DNA of 64,000 nt from Bradyrhizobium sp. 149 (GTDB lineage: Bacteria; Pseudomonadota; Alphaproteobacteria; Rhizobiales; Xanthobacteraceae). The first letter of the stretch is position 1; the number at the start of each line of letters is the position of its first letter. The stretch lies in NCBI RefSeq assembly GCF_023073915.1, contig NZ_JADPKK010000022.1, positions 1,426,001 through 1,490,000 on the forward strand, in the 5' to 3' direction. Shown here piece by piece: positions 7,362 to 16,007 of this stretch. The notes beneath the pieces are model-generated. The model saw nothing but the letters and a program-made list of their open reading frames with translations. It was not told where the DNA came from and searched no databases. The translations under genes and the position numbers were made by a program.

Positions 7362-9101
7362 GTGACATCCTTTGGACGTGTGATTTCGGTTCGCGGATCG
7401 CTCGCCCGGGTCGGGCTGCTGGCTGAAAGCCGGCTGCCGATCTCGGAAGTTCGGGCAACCGTCGGCCGTTTTGTCAGCATCCGCTGCGCCAGCTCGGTCA
7501 TCGTCGCGATGATCACCGAGGTGTCTTGCGAGAACATGTCGAGCGCCGACAACTTCATCGCCATCGCCTCGGTCGATCTGCTCGGCGAAATTCTCAATGC
7601 CGCCGACAAGGCCAAATTCCAGCGCGGCGTCACCAATTATCCGACCATCGGCGATTCCGTCGATCTGATCACGAGCCAGGAGCTGCGCACGATCTACGCG
7701 CCGACCGGATCGGACCAGATCAACGTCGGCTTTCTTCAGCAGGACCGCTCCGTCATCGCCTATGTCGACATCGAGGAAATGCTCTCCAAGCACTTTGCAG
7801 TGCTGGGGTCGACCGGCGTCGGCAAATCGACCGGCGTTTCGCTGCTGCTCAACGAGATCCTCAAGGCACGCCCGAACCTGCGCATCTTCCTGCTCGATGT
7901 GCACAACGAATATGGCCGCTGCTTCGGGGATCGCGCGCTGGTACTCAACCCGCGCAATCTGAAACTGCCATTCTGGCTGTTCAATTTCGAGGAAATCGTC
8001 GATGTGCTGTTCGGCGGCCGCGCGGGCGTGCCCGAGGAGCTCGACGTCCTCGCCGAGGTCATTCCGCTCGCCAAGGGCGTCTACACCCAGTACCAGAACG
8101 CCGACCGCATCGGCCTGAAGCGCATCGATCCCAAGCAGATCGGCTACACCGTCGACACGCCGGTGCCCTATCGCCTGGTCGATCTGATGTCGCTGATCGA
8201 CGAGCGCATGGGCAAGCTCGAAAACCGCTCCTCGCGCATCATTTATCACAAGCTGATCTCCCGCATCGAGGCGGTCCGCAACGACCCGCGCTACGCCTTC
8301 ATGTTCGACAACGCCAATGTCGGCGGTGACACCATGGCCGAGGTGATCAGTCATCTGTTCCGCCTGCCGGCCAACGGCAAGCCGATGACGGTGATGCAAC
8401 TCGCCGGGTTCCCGGCCGAGGTCATCGATTCCGTCGTCTCGGTGCTCTGCCGCATGGCCTTCGACTTCGGCCTGTGGAGCGACGGCGTTTCGCCGATGCT
8501 GTTCGTCTGCGAAGAGGCCCACCGCTACGCCTCCGCCGATCGCAATGTCGGCTTCGGGCCGACCCGCAAGGCGGTGTCGCGCATCGCCAAGGAAGGCCGC
8601 AAATACGGCGTCTATCTCGGCCTCATCACCCAGCGTCCGGCCGAGCTCGACGCCACCATCATCTCCCAGTGCAACACGCTGTTCACGATGCGTCTTGCCA
8701 ACGAACGCGACCAGGCGCTGCTGCGCGCCGCGGTGTCGGATGCGGCCGCGAACCTGCTCTCGTTCGTGCCCTCGCTCGGCACCCGCGAAGTGCTGGCGTT
8801 CGGCGAAGGCGTTGCGCTGCCGACGCGGCTGCGCTTCAAGGAGGTACCGCCGCATCAATTGCCGCGCGGCGAAGCCACCATCAGCAGCGTGCCCTCCGTT
8901 ACCTCCGGTCACGACATGCATTTCGTCGGCGCCGTGCTCGAGCGCTGGCGCGGCGCCACCTCGCAGCGCGACGTGCCGAACGACCCAGTGTTCTCCGCGC
9001 CGCCCGCGAAGACGCTCTCCAACGTCGAAGCCCCGATGTTGCAACCGTCGATGGGGCTGGACCCGGACCGCTTCTCGCTGCTGAAGAAGCCGCTGCGGTA
9101 G
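7362..9101 (+). CDS. HerA-type ATP-binding protein (DUF87)
   Basis: About 579 aa from GTG 7362 (VTSFGRVISVRGS); a TTG at 7338 is an alternative. The N-terminus looks like the HerA barrel region. Walker A is GSTGVGKST (about residues 149–157, K155), and a Walker B/Glu segment follows (MLFVCEEAHRY). The conserved stretch LGLITQRPAELDATI is typical of HerA/FtsK-superfamily hexameric motors. In archaea HerA works with the nuclease NurA in DNA end resection; bacterial homologues are poorly characterised. No NurA-like gene is adjacent. Confidence 0.85.
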   Translation: MTSFGRVISVRGSLARVGLLAESRLPISEVRATVGRFVSIRCASSVIVAMITEVSCENMSSADNFIAIASVDLLGEILNAADKAKFQRGVTNYPTIGDSVDLITSQELRTIYAPTGSDQINVGFLQQDRSVIAYVDIEEMLSKHFAVLGSTGVGKSTGVSLLLNEILKARPNLRIFLLDVHNEYGRCFGDRALVLNPRNLKLPFWLFNFEEIVDVLFGGRAGVPEELDVLAEVIPLAKGVYTQYQNADRIGLKRIDPKQIGYTVDTPVPYRLVDLMSLIDERMGKLENRSSRIIYHKLISRIEAVRNDPRYAFMFDNANVGGDTMAEVISHLFRLPANGKPMTVMQLAGFPAEVIDSVVSVLCRMAFDFGLWSDGVSPMLFVCEEAHRYASADRNVGFGPTRKAVSRIAKEGRKYGVYLGLITQRPAELDATIISQCNTLFTMRLANERDQALLRAAVSDAAANLLSFVPSLGTREVLAFGEGVALPTRLRFKEVPPHQLPRGEATISSVPSVTSGHDMHFVGAVLERWRGATSQRDVPNDPVFSAPPAKTLSNVEAPMLQPSMGLDPDRFSLLKKPLR

Positions 9102-9125
9102 CAGACACCACTTCCGCAACTCCGC

Positions 9126-9237
9126 TGTCATGCTCCGGCTTGACGGGGCATCCACCCAGTACGCCGCGGCTTCTCGATTAAATCACGACCGTCTCTGGAA
9201 TACTGGATCGCCCGATTAAAGCGGGCGATGACAGCGA
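9126..9237. repeat. Dispersed palindromic intergenic element
   Basis: The segment between two plus-strand genes begins TCATGCTCCGGCTTGACGGG and ends with the hairpin TCGCCCGATTAAAGCGGGCGA. This resembles a short intergenic repeat that I recognise from Bradyrhizobium genomes. No second copy lies in this window, so the call rests on recognition and the terminal hairpin. Confidence 0.55.
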
Positions 9238-9328
9238 GTGTGTGGCACGCGCCCCCTGCATACTTCAGCACGTTGAGGCGGCCGCTCGCATCGACTATGG
9301 TTGCCGCCCCGACCAGGAATGATATCCA

Positions 9329-9907
9329 ATGACAAAGCCCGCGCAACGCTTCCCCGCTCCCGCCCTCGACGCGCTCCCTGACGACATCCGCACGCGGCTT
9401 CTCGCCGTGCAGGAGAAGAGCGGCTTCGTGCCGAATGTGTTTTTGACGCTGGCCTACCGCCCGGACGAGTTCCGCGCCTTCTTCGCCTATCACGACGCGC
9501 TGATGGAGAAGGACGGCGGCCTCACCAAGGCCGAGCGCGAGATGATCGTGGTCGCGACCTCGGCGGCCAATCAGTGCCAGTATTGCGTGATCGCACATGG
9601 CGCGATCCTGCGTATCCGGGCCAAAAATCCGCTGATCGCCGACCAGATCGCGGTGAACTACCGCAAGGCCGACATCACGCCGCGGCAGAAGGCGATGCTC
9701 GACTTCGCGATGAAGGTCTCGGCCGATGCGCAGCGGATTTCCGAGGACGATTTCACCGCGCTCGCACCGCACGGCCTCAGTGACGACGACATCTGGGACA
9801 TCGCCGCAATCTCCGCCTTCTTCGCGCTGTCGAACCGGCTCGCGAATTTTACCGGCATGCGGCCGAACGAGGAGTTCTATCTGATGGGACGCCTGCCGAA
9901 GAAATGA
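9329..9907 (+). CDS. Peroxidase-related AhpD-like (carboxymuconolactone decarboxylase family) protein
   Basis: 192 aa. The AhpD-type redox motif appears as ANQCQYCVIAHGA (CxxC with a following His). The rest is helical with the carboxymuconolactone-decarboxylase-like pattern (FIAKSS-type helices, NRLANFTGMRPNEEF near the end). Enzymes of this type reduce peroxides through the CxxC pair. ATG 9329 follows an AGGAATGAT site. It stands alone, downstream of the herA-like gene and an intergenic repeat. Confidence 0.85.
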   Translation: MTKPAQRFPAPALDALPDDIRTRLLAVQEKSGFVPNVFLTLAYRPDEFRAFFAYHDALMEKDGGLTKAEREMIVVATSAANQCQYCVIAHGAILRIRAKNPLIADQIAVNYRKADITPRQKAMLDFAMKVSADAQRISEDDFTALAPHGLSDDDIWDIAAISAFFALSNRLANFTGMRPNEEFYLMGRLPKK

Positions 9908-9973
9908 GCCCAAAGCTCCGCCCGACGGACGCCTGTGGTCTCACCAGCAAAATGCACGGAGCGTCGCGCCGGA

Positions 9974-10117
9974 CTAGCGCTTCGCCATCAACTCGAGCGC
10001 CGGGGCAAAGCGCTCGGAAAACGTCAATGTCTTGGCACGGTGAACTGCGGCAAACGATGCCGAAATCCCTGCTGAAGCGACCACGAGCAAAGCAACGGCG
10101 AAAACCAGACGGCGCAT
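9974..10117 (-). CDS. Small exported protein, 47 aa
   Basis: The protein has a basic start (MRRLVFAVALLVVASAG) and a hydrophobic stretch ending near SASFAA, which fits a signal peptide or single membrane anchor. About 25 residues follow and end ELMAKR. A near-perfect ribosome site (CACAGGAGGCAGAA) lies directly before ATG 10117, which is the main reason to accept so short a gene. Function is unknown. Confidence 0.65.
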   Translation of the reverse strand: MRRLVFAVALLVVASAGISASFAAVHRAKTLTFSERFAPALELMAKR

Positions 10118-10266
10118 TTCTGCCTCCTGTGTGAGCTCGACCACTCAGACAGATGGCACGGCATTGTTTCAGCGCCGCTTCGCGCGGACGAAAGATGGTT
10201 TCGCTCAAGAGACTGTGATGAGATTCGGTCGATCGAGCCGCATGTGTGCTGGCGCGAACGTTACGC

Positions 10267-10890
10267 CTAATCGTCCTCCGCCGGTCCGCACCAGCCGGGC
10301 AGATAGATCGCATCCTTGCCCTTGGCTGAGGACATCGCCTTCTCGAGCGCCTTGTCGAAATTGGCATCCACAGCCTTGCGCGACAGCTTTCGGCGCAGAT
10401 AATCGGCCCACAGGAATTCGGAGAACGGCGTGGTGTCCTTGGCGAAGCCGCCCATGCGGCGCAGCTCGCCGGCGAGGCTCCGGAAGGGATCGTCCTTGAG
10501 ATCGACGACGGATTTCGGCAAATCGCGGAACGGTCGCCTTTCGCCCTTGGCGTCGTAGGGATAGACCCAACGCTTGTTGTCCATCACGCCCCAGAACGCC
10601 TCGCGCTCGACCATCCTGAGATCGCCGACGATGGTGACCAGCACCTCCTTGACGCCCTCGTCGTGCAGCGCGCGGCCGAGATGATGATGGTCGATCACAT
10701 AATAGCGCTCGTCGGGGCCGTGCACGACGGGGATCATGTGCTTGCCGAGCAGATCGGCCTGCTTCTTCTTGTCGTGCTCGCGCCAGCGCTTGCGCTTCTC
10801 CTTGACCTCACGCATCCCGACCGTCATCTGCGTCGGCCGCAGCGACAGGATCGACACCGGATGCACTCTCGGCTCGCGCGTATTGGTCAT
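10267..10890 (-). CDS. ParB-like nuclease-fold protein
   Basis: 207 aa from ATG 10890. The N-terminal half has a ParB/sulfiredoxin-like pattern: VHPVSILSLRPTQMTVGMREV, then IPVVHGPDERYYVIDHHHLGRAL. It fits the 'putative ParB-like nuclease' family rather than chromosome-partition ParB, because no HTH domain follows. The C-terminal half (GGFAKDTTPFSEFLWADYLRR) is typical of stand-alone members. Function is not established. An upstream in-frame start at 10974 would add residues that do not look conserved. Confidence 0.75.
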   Translation of the reverse strand: MTNTREPRVHPVSILSLRPTQMTVGMREVKEKRKRWREHDKKKQADLLGKHMIPVVHGPDERYYVIDHHHLGRALHDEGVKEVLVTIVGDLRMVEREAFWGVMDNKRWVYPYDAKGERRPFRDLPKSVVDLKDDPFRSLAGELRRMGGFAKDTTPFSEFLWADYLRRKLSRKAVDANFDKALEKAMSSAKGKDAIYLPGWCGPAEDD

Positions 10891-11133
10891 CGTCGAAGAG
10901 CCCTTCACATGGTTGCAACTGCGTGGGTCAGGTTCCCAGGAACTATGCCATTGGCCTCGCGCCGGCAAATGCATTCGGCCAGGCGGAAGTTATTGCATCG
11001 CACCCCGATCATTCATTTCGCGCCCCGCAGATAGTGCGAAAGCGCAATGCACGTGCGCGTTGAGAAGATTTTCTGCAACGCGTTCACCACGTATGCTATC
11101 TAAAAATCGCTGCTTCGGAGTGATCCCTGCACC

Positions 11134-11475
11134 ATGAAAACCCAGCGGCCCATAAGCTCGGATGACGAGCACCGGGTGCTCCAGTTCAGGCCGCGCACCT
11201 CGCCTTCCCCGACGGGCTCCCGCGGCAACGGTGCCGTGCAGCCTCTGCGTGTCGCGCCCGAACCGCTCGACCTGTCGTGCTACGAGCAGCCCCGCACTGA
11301 ACCGGACGATTTCCGCCATCGCATGCTCGCCAACATCGCGGCGCTGGCCTTCACCATCGCGCTCACCGCGATCGGGATTTGGCTCGCGGTAAGCATCGCC
11401 GACCTGCGCCGGACCCAGGATTGCGTGCTGATGGGCCGCCGCGACTGCGTCAAGATCACGACGCCGCACATCTAG
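11134..11475 (+). CDS. Hypothetical protein with one membrane segment
   Basis: 113 aa. A polar, Pro/Arg-rich N-terminal half of about 65 residues precedes one hydrophobic helix (MLANIAALAFTIALTAIGIW). A short tail with two Cys (RRTQDCVLMGRRDCVKI) follows. No domain is recognisable. It lies upstream of the acpXL cluster but is separated from it by 233 bases, so it is probably a separate unit. Confidence 0.7.
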   Translation: MKTQRPISSDDEHRVLQFRPRTSPSPTGSRGNGAVQPLRVAPEPLDLSCYEQPRTEPDDFRHRMLANIAALAFTIALTAIGIWLAVSIADLRRTQDCVLMGRRDCVKITTPHI

Positions 11476-11708
11476 GCAAGATTTCTGGCGAGGCCGCCGA
11501 CGGTCCTTCGGCGGAAAGGGCTCAGCCCGGCATCCCCAGCCCTGTGCCCTGGCCTGTCCGGCTCCATTGAACTCAGGGCGGCGCTCCGATATACGGGCTT
11601 TCGACCCGGCCAGAGAGGGGTTGAGGGCGTCATCAGGGGCGCGACGCCCACCCACCGCGCCACTCTGGACAATCTGACAAATATCCGCAATATATCAAAG
11701 GCTTAGTG

Positions 11709-11996
11709 ATGTCTTCCACATTCGATCAGGTCGCTACGATCATCGCTGAAACCTGCGACATCCCGCGCGACACGATCACGCCGGATAGCCACGCCATCGA
11801 TGACCTCGGCATCGACAGCCTCGATTTCCTGGACATCGCGTTCGCGATCGACAAGCAGTTCGGTATCAAGCTGCCGCTTGAAAAGTGGACGCAGGAGGTC
11901 AACGACGGCAAGGCGACCACCGAGCAGTATTTCGTGCTGAAAAACCTGTGCGCCCGCATCGACGAACTGGTTGCGGCCAAGGGCGCGAGCGCCTAA
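11709..11996 (+). CDS. acpXL: Acyl carrier protein AcpXL
   Basis: 95 aa. The phosphopantetheine attachment site is the Ser of DLGIDSLDFLDI. The length and the sequence around KLPLEKWTQEVNDG match AcpXL, the dedicated carrier for the very-long-chain (C26–C28) acyl chain of rhizobial lipid A. It is the first gene of a five-gene plus-strand cluster. GTG at 11706 and ATG at 11709 are both possible starts; I took the ATG. Confidence 0.93.
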   Translation: MSSTFDQVATIIAETCDIPRDTITPDSHAIDDLGIDSLDFLDIAFAIDKQFGIKLPLEKWTQEVNDGKATTEQYFVLKNLCARIDELVAAKGASA

Positions 11997-12006
11997 GCGC
12001 GCGGTC

Positions 12007-12477
12007 ATGCAACTCGAATACTTCCACATGATTGATCGCGTCGTCGACCTCAACGTCGACGCGAAGACGATTGTCGTCGAGGCTCAGGTCCCGATGGAGA
12101 GCACCATCTTCGAGGGGCACTTCCCGGGCTACCCTCTGATGCCCGGCGTGCTCCTGATCGAATCGATGGCGCAGGCCTCCGGCTGGCTTCAGCTTGGCGT
12201 GCTCAAATTCGAGCGCATGCCGATCCTGGCCGCCGTCAAGGAGGCCAAGGTCCGTGGCTCGGTCTTCCCCGGCGACCTCATGAGCATCGAGGCGAGCCTT
12301 GCCCATCAGGGCTCGGGCTACGCAGTGACCGAAGCCAAGATCAAGGTCGGCGGCAAGCTGCGTGCGAATTCGACGCTGACCTTCACGCAGATTCCCTTTC
12401 CCAATGCGGATATGCGCTCCCACATGGACGCGGTTGCCAAACGCGTCGGCTTTCCGCAACAGGCCGTATCGCCATGA
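12007..12477 (+). CDS. fabZXL: 3-hydroxyacyl-ACP dehydratase (FabZ type) for VLCFA synthesis
   Basis: 156 aa hot-dog-fold dehydratase. The catalytic-His segment is GHFPGYPLMPGVLLIESMAQ, standard for FabZ. It begins 10 bases after acpXL and overlaps the next ketosynthase gene by 4 bases (ATGA, 12474–12477). It is therefore very likely the dehydratase of the lipid A very-long-chain fatty acid elongation cycle. Confidence 0.9.
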   Translation: MQLEYFHMIDRVVDLNVDAKTIVVEAQVPMESTIFEGHFPGYPLMPGVLLIESMAQASGWLQLGVLKFERMPILAAVKEAKVRGSVFPGDLMSIEASLAHQGSGYAVTEAKIKVGGKLRANSTLTFTQIPFPNADMRSHMDAVAKRVGFPQQAVSP

Positions 12478-13679
12478 CTGACACCGCTTCGAAGTCCGGC
12501 CAGACGGAAGTCTGGATTACCGGCATTGGCCTGGCCACCTCGCTCGGCGAGGGCCTGGACGCCAACTGGGCCGCGCTTCAGGAGAAGCGCATCAATGTCG
12601 ATGAGAAGGGCTTTGCGCCCTACATCGTGCACCCCCTGATGCCTGTTACCTTCGACAGTCAGATCCCGAAGAAGGGCGACCAGCGTCAGATGGAAGCCTG
12701 GCAGCGCATCGGCACCTATGCGGCCGGCCTTGCGCTCGACTCCGCCGGGATCAAGGGCAACAAAGACATCCTGTCGAAGATCGACATGGTGGTCGCCGCC
12801 GGCGGCGGCGAGCGCGATCTCAACGTCGACACCGGCGTACTCACGGCCGAGGCCAAGGGTGCCAACGCGCCCGGCTTCCTCAACGAGCGGCTGATGAGCG
12901 ATCTCCGGCCGACGCTGTTTTTGGCCCAGCTCTCCAACCTGCTCGCCGGCAACATCGCCATCGTGCACGGCATTGGCGGCACCTCGCGCACCTTCATGGG
13001 CGAAGAGGTTGCCGGTGCCGATGCCGCCCGCATCGCACTGTCGCGCATCGCCTCAGGCGAGAGCGACATTGCGCTGATCGGCGGCTCGCACAATGGCGAG
13101 CGCAAGGACCTGTTGGTCCTCTATGAATTCGGCGACTTCAACTTGAAAGACAAGTTCGCACCCGTGTGGGCGCGCAAGGACCACGCCGGCTTCGCGCTCG
13201 GCTCGGCCGGCGCGTTTCTGGTGCTGGAATCGAAGGCGCACGCGGAAGCGCGCGGCGCAAAGCCGTTCGCAAAGCTGTCGAGCGTCGTTGCCGACCTCGC
13301 CCGGCGCAAGAGCCGCGGCGACATGGCCGCGACGCTGGAGAAGCTCTGGGCGAAGTTGCCGAAGCGCGATGGCAAGGGTGCGATCATATCCGGTGCGACC
13401 GGCGCGGAGCCGGCGACATCGGAAGAGCGAGGCTTCCTGAAGGGCCACGCCGAGTTCCCGGTGCGATCGACCGGTACGATGTTCGGCCACACCATGGAGA
13501 CGCAATTCCCGCTCGGCATCGCGCTCGCCGCGCTGTCGATCTCGCGCGGCGCGCTGTTTCCGCCGAACGACTCTATGGGCACCGAGATTGAAATGCACGA
13601 GGCGCCCACCCAGATCGTGGTGGTGGGGGCCGGACACTGGCGCGGCGAAGGCATGGCGCTGGTCGAGGCGGTAAGCTAA
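12474..13679 (+). CDS. fabF2XL: Ketosynthase-like protein lacking the catalytic Cys (FabF2XL, chain-length-factor-like)
   Basis: 401 aa with a beta-ketoacyl-ACP synthase fold pattern from start to end. Aligned without gaps to the next gene through the nucleophile helix (C175ASGA…RRGETD versus E178VAGA…ASGESD, both 20 residues to the Asp), the nucleophile Cys is Glu178. The first catalytic His is also missing (SGATGAEPAT replaces NAHGTATPEND), and the Lys of NKSMVGH is Gly. Only the His of MFGHT (H339) remains. The protein is thus probably a non-condensing partner of FabF1XL, like the chain-length factor of type II polyketide synthases. The stop TAA lies in a dispersed repeat. Confidence 0.88.
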   Translation: MTDTASKSGQTEVWITGIGLATSLGEGLDANWAALQEKRINVDEKGFAPYIVHPLMPVTFDSQIPKKGDQRQMEAWQRIGTYAAGLALDSAGIKGNKDILSKIDMVVAAGGGERDLNVDTGVLTAEAKGANAPGFLNERLMSDLRPTLFLAQLSNLLAGNIAIVHGIGGTSRTFMGEEVAGADAARIALSRIASGESDIALIGGSHNGERKDLLVLYEFGDFNLKDKFAPVWARKDHAGFALGSAGAFLVLESKAHAEARGAKPFAKLSSVVADLARRKSRGDMAATLEKLWAKLPKRDGKGAIISGATGAEPATSEERGFLKGHAEFPVRSTGTMFGHTMETQFPLGIALAALSISRGALFPPNDSMGTEIEMHEAPTQIVVVGAGHWRGEGMALVEAVS

Positions 13680-13752
13680 AGCGCGTTGCGCTTTGGCAGG
13701 TTATTGTTTGGGCATGATCTCGGAAAACCGCATCACATTTTTCCGGAGCACG
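13677..13752 (+). repeat. Dispersed repeat, copy 1, inside the acpXL cluster
   Basis: It starts at the fabF2XL stop codon with the hairpin TAAAGCGCGTTGCGCTTT, then GGTTATTGTTTGGGCATGATC, and ends CATTTTTCCGG. The copy at 38524–38606 aligns throughout in the same orientation relative to its upstream gene. It fills the fabF2XL–fabF1XL gap and would be transcribed within the operon. Confidence 0.8.
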
Positions 13753-13775
13753 CTCCAGCTCAAGCGGGGATCGAC

Positions 13776-15053
13776 ATGACTGCACCACGCGACAAACTCG
13801 GGCGCCCCGTCGTCGTCGTCACCGGCATGGGCATCATGACTTCGCTCGGCAACGGCAAGGCCGACAATTGGGCGAAGCTCGTCTCCGGCGAATCCGGCAT
13901 CCGCACCATCACGCGCTTTCCGGTCGACGGTCTGAAGACCACGATGGCTGGCACGGTGGATTTCGTCAGCGTCGATCCGTTCTCCTCCACCGGCCTGTCC
14001 GAGCGGATGGCCGAACTGGTGACGCAGGAAGCGCTGGACCAGGCGGGCATCGGCGCCAAAGCGGATTTCCCGGGTCCTCTCTTCCTTGCGGTTGCACCGG
14101 TCGAGGTCGAATGGCCGCAGCGCCGCGAGCTCGGCCGCGCCGTCGGCAAGCTCGACTTTAATTACGACGATCTGCTGCGCATCTCCGGCGGCGGCAAATA
14201 CAGCGCCTATCATCACCGCTTCATGTTCGGCTCGGTCGCGGCCTACCTCGCCGAGACCTTCGGCACCAAGGGCTCGCCGATCTCGCTGTCGACGGCCTGT
14301 GCTTCGGGCGCGACCTCGATTCAGCTCGGCGTCGAGGCGATCCGCCGCGGCGAGACCGACGCCGCGCTGTGCGTGGCGACGGACGGCACCGTGAATCCGG
14401 AAGCGCTGGTGCGCTTCTCGCTGCTCTCCGCGCTGTCGACCCAAAACGACCCGCCGCAGGCGGCGTCCCGCCCCTTCTCCAAGAACCGCGACGGATTTGT
14501 CATGGCCGAGGGCGCAGGTGCGCTGGTGCTCGAAAGCCATGAAGCCGCCACTGCGCGCGGCGCAAAAATCCTCGGCGTGATCGCCGGCTGCGGCGAACTC
14601 ACCGATTCCTTCCATCGCACCCGCTCTTCGCCCGACGGCAAGCCGATCATCGGCTGCATGAACAAGACGCTGGCCGATGCCGGCATGACGCCGGACCAGA
14701 TCGACCACATCAACGCGCACGGCACCGCGACGCCCGAGAACGACAAGATGGAGTACAATACGACATCGGCCGTGTTCGGCGAGCTCGTCACGAAGATTCC
14801 GGTCACCTCCAACAAGTCGATGGTCGGCCACACCATCTCGGCTGCCGGCGCGGTCGAGGCGATCTTCTCGCTGCTCACGCTCGAACATCAGCGCATCCCG
14901 CCGACGATCAACTACGACACTCCGGACCCCACGATCCTGTTCGACGTCGTCGGCAACAAGGCACGCGATGCCCGCGTCACGGCTGTGATGTCGAACTCGT
15001 TCGGCTTCGGCGGCCAGAACGCCTCGCTGATCCTGACCCGCGAACCGGCCTGA
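13776..15053 (+). CDS. fabF1XL: Beta-ketoacyl-ACP synthase II (FabF1XL)
   Basis: 425 aa from ATG 13776, preceded by GGGGATCG. The full catalytic triad is present: Cys175 in STACASGA, His315 in HINAHGTATPEND and His352 in NKSMVGHTISAAG. It should perform the decarboxylative condensations of the very-long-chain acyl cycle, probably together with the Cys-less paralogue upstream. An in-frame start at 13686 lies inside the dispersed repeat and is unlikely. Confidence 0.93.
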   Translation: MTAPRDKLGRPVVVVTGMGIMTSLGNGKADNWAKLVSGESGIRTITRFPVDGLKTTMAGTVDFVSVDPFSSTGLSERMAELVTQEALDQAGIGAKADFPGPLFLAVAPVEVEWPQRRELGRAVGKLDFNYDDLLRISGGGKYSAYHHRFMFGSVAAYLAETFGTKGSPISLSTACASGATSIQLGVEAIRRGETDAALCVATDGTVNPEALVRFSLLSALSTQNDPPQAASRPFSKNRDGFVMAEGAGALVLESHEAATARGAKILGVIAGCGELTDSFHRTRSSPDGKPIIGCMNKTLADAGMTPDQIDHINAHGTATPENDKMEYNTTSAVFGELVTKIPVTSNKSMVGHTISAAGAVEAIFSLLTLEHQRIPPTINYDTPDPTILFDVVGNKARDARVTAVMSNSFGFGGQNASLILTREPA

Positions 15054-15061
15054 CCGGACGC

Positions 15062-15994
15062 ATGGCGCGGCTTCCTGCGAGCACCAAGGCCCGCGCGCGG
15101 GAGACAGCCAAGTCGCTCGGGGGAAGCCTGATCGGCGCTGCCACCGTCGGCATGCTGCGCACCACGCGCTACTTCGATCCGGTCAAGACCTCGGACTTTT
15201 TCGCACGCGTCACCAAGCTGATCGGGCCACGCTTGCGCGAGCACCGCATCGGCCGCGCCAACCTCACCGCCGCCTTTCCGGACAAGTCGCCCGAGGAAAT
15301 CGAATCCATCCTGATGGGCGTGTGGGACAATCTCGGCCGCGTCGGCGGCGAATTCGCCCATATGGACCATGTCTGGGATTATGACCGCTACCATCCAGAG
15401 AAGAGCCGGATCACATTGTCGCCGCGCAGCATCGAGCTATTCGATCAGATCCGGGACGACGGCAAGCCGGCGCTGATCTTCGCAGCCCATCTGGCCAATT
15501 GGGAATTGCCGGCGCTCGCCGCCGTCGCGCATGGGCTTGATGCGGCGATCCTCTATCGCCGGCCGAACATTGCGTCTGCCGACCGCATCATCCAGGAGAT
15601 GCGCCAGGTCAACATGGGCACCCTGATCCCGGCGGGCCGCGACGCGCCGCTGCGGCTCGCGCAGGCGCTGAAGGACGGCAAGCACGTCGCCATGCTGATC
15701 GACCAGTATCTCACGGGTGGCGTTGAGGTCACCTTCTTCGGCCGCAAGACCCGCGCCAATCCGATGCTGGCGCGCCTGCTCCGCCAGGTCGAATGCCCGA
15801 TCCACGGCGTCCGCATCATCCGCCTGCCTGGCGGCCGCTTCACGGCGGAGCTGACGGAAGAAGTCCAGCCGGTGCGCGACGCCGACGGCAGGATCGACAT
15901 CCAGGGCACGACGCAGGCGATCACCAACGTGGTGGAAGGCTGGGTGCGCGAGCATCCGGAGCAGTGGCTTTGGCTGCATCGCAGGTGGCGATAG
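15062..15994 (+). CDS. lpxXL: Lipid A acyltransferase LpxXL (HtrB/LpxL family)
   Basis: 310 aa. The catalytic HxxxxE motif of lysophospholipid-type lipid A acyltransferases is visible as HLANWE, and the family C-terminal signature as EQWLWLHRRW. It transfers the very-long-chain acyl group from AcpXL to lipid A at the inner membrane. It begins 8 bases after fabF1XL. In the S. meliloti and R. leguminosarum clusters I recall an alcohol-dehydrogenase-like gene before lpxXL; none is here. The gene converges on potF with 13 bases between stops. Confidence 0.9.
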   Translation: MARLPASTKARARETAKSLGGSLIGAATVGMLRTTRYFDPVKTSDFFARVTKLIGPRLREHRIGRANLTAAFPDKSPEEIESILMGVWDNLGRVGGEFAHMDHVWDYDRYHPEKSRITLSPRSIELFDQIRDDGKPALIFAAHLANWELPALAAVAHGLDAAILYRRPNIASADRIIQEMRQVNMGTLIPAGRDAPLRLAQALKDGKHVAMLIDQYLTGGVEVTFFGRKTRANPMLARLLRQVECPIHGVRIIRLPGGRFTAELTEEVQPVRDADGRIDIQGTTQAITNVVEGWVREHPEQWLWLHRRWR

Positions 15995-16007
15995 CAACCG
16001 TGGCCCC

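Noticed and set aside
11476..11708. Possible riboswitch or leader upstream of acpXL
   Set aside because: No stable structure or known motif seen.
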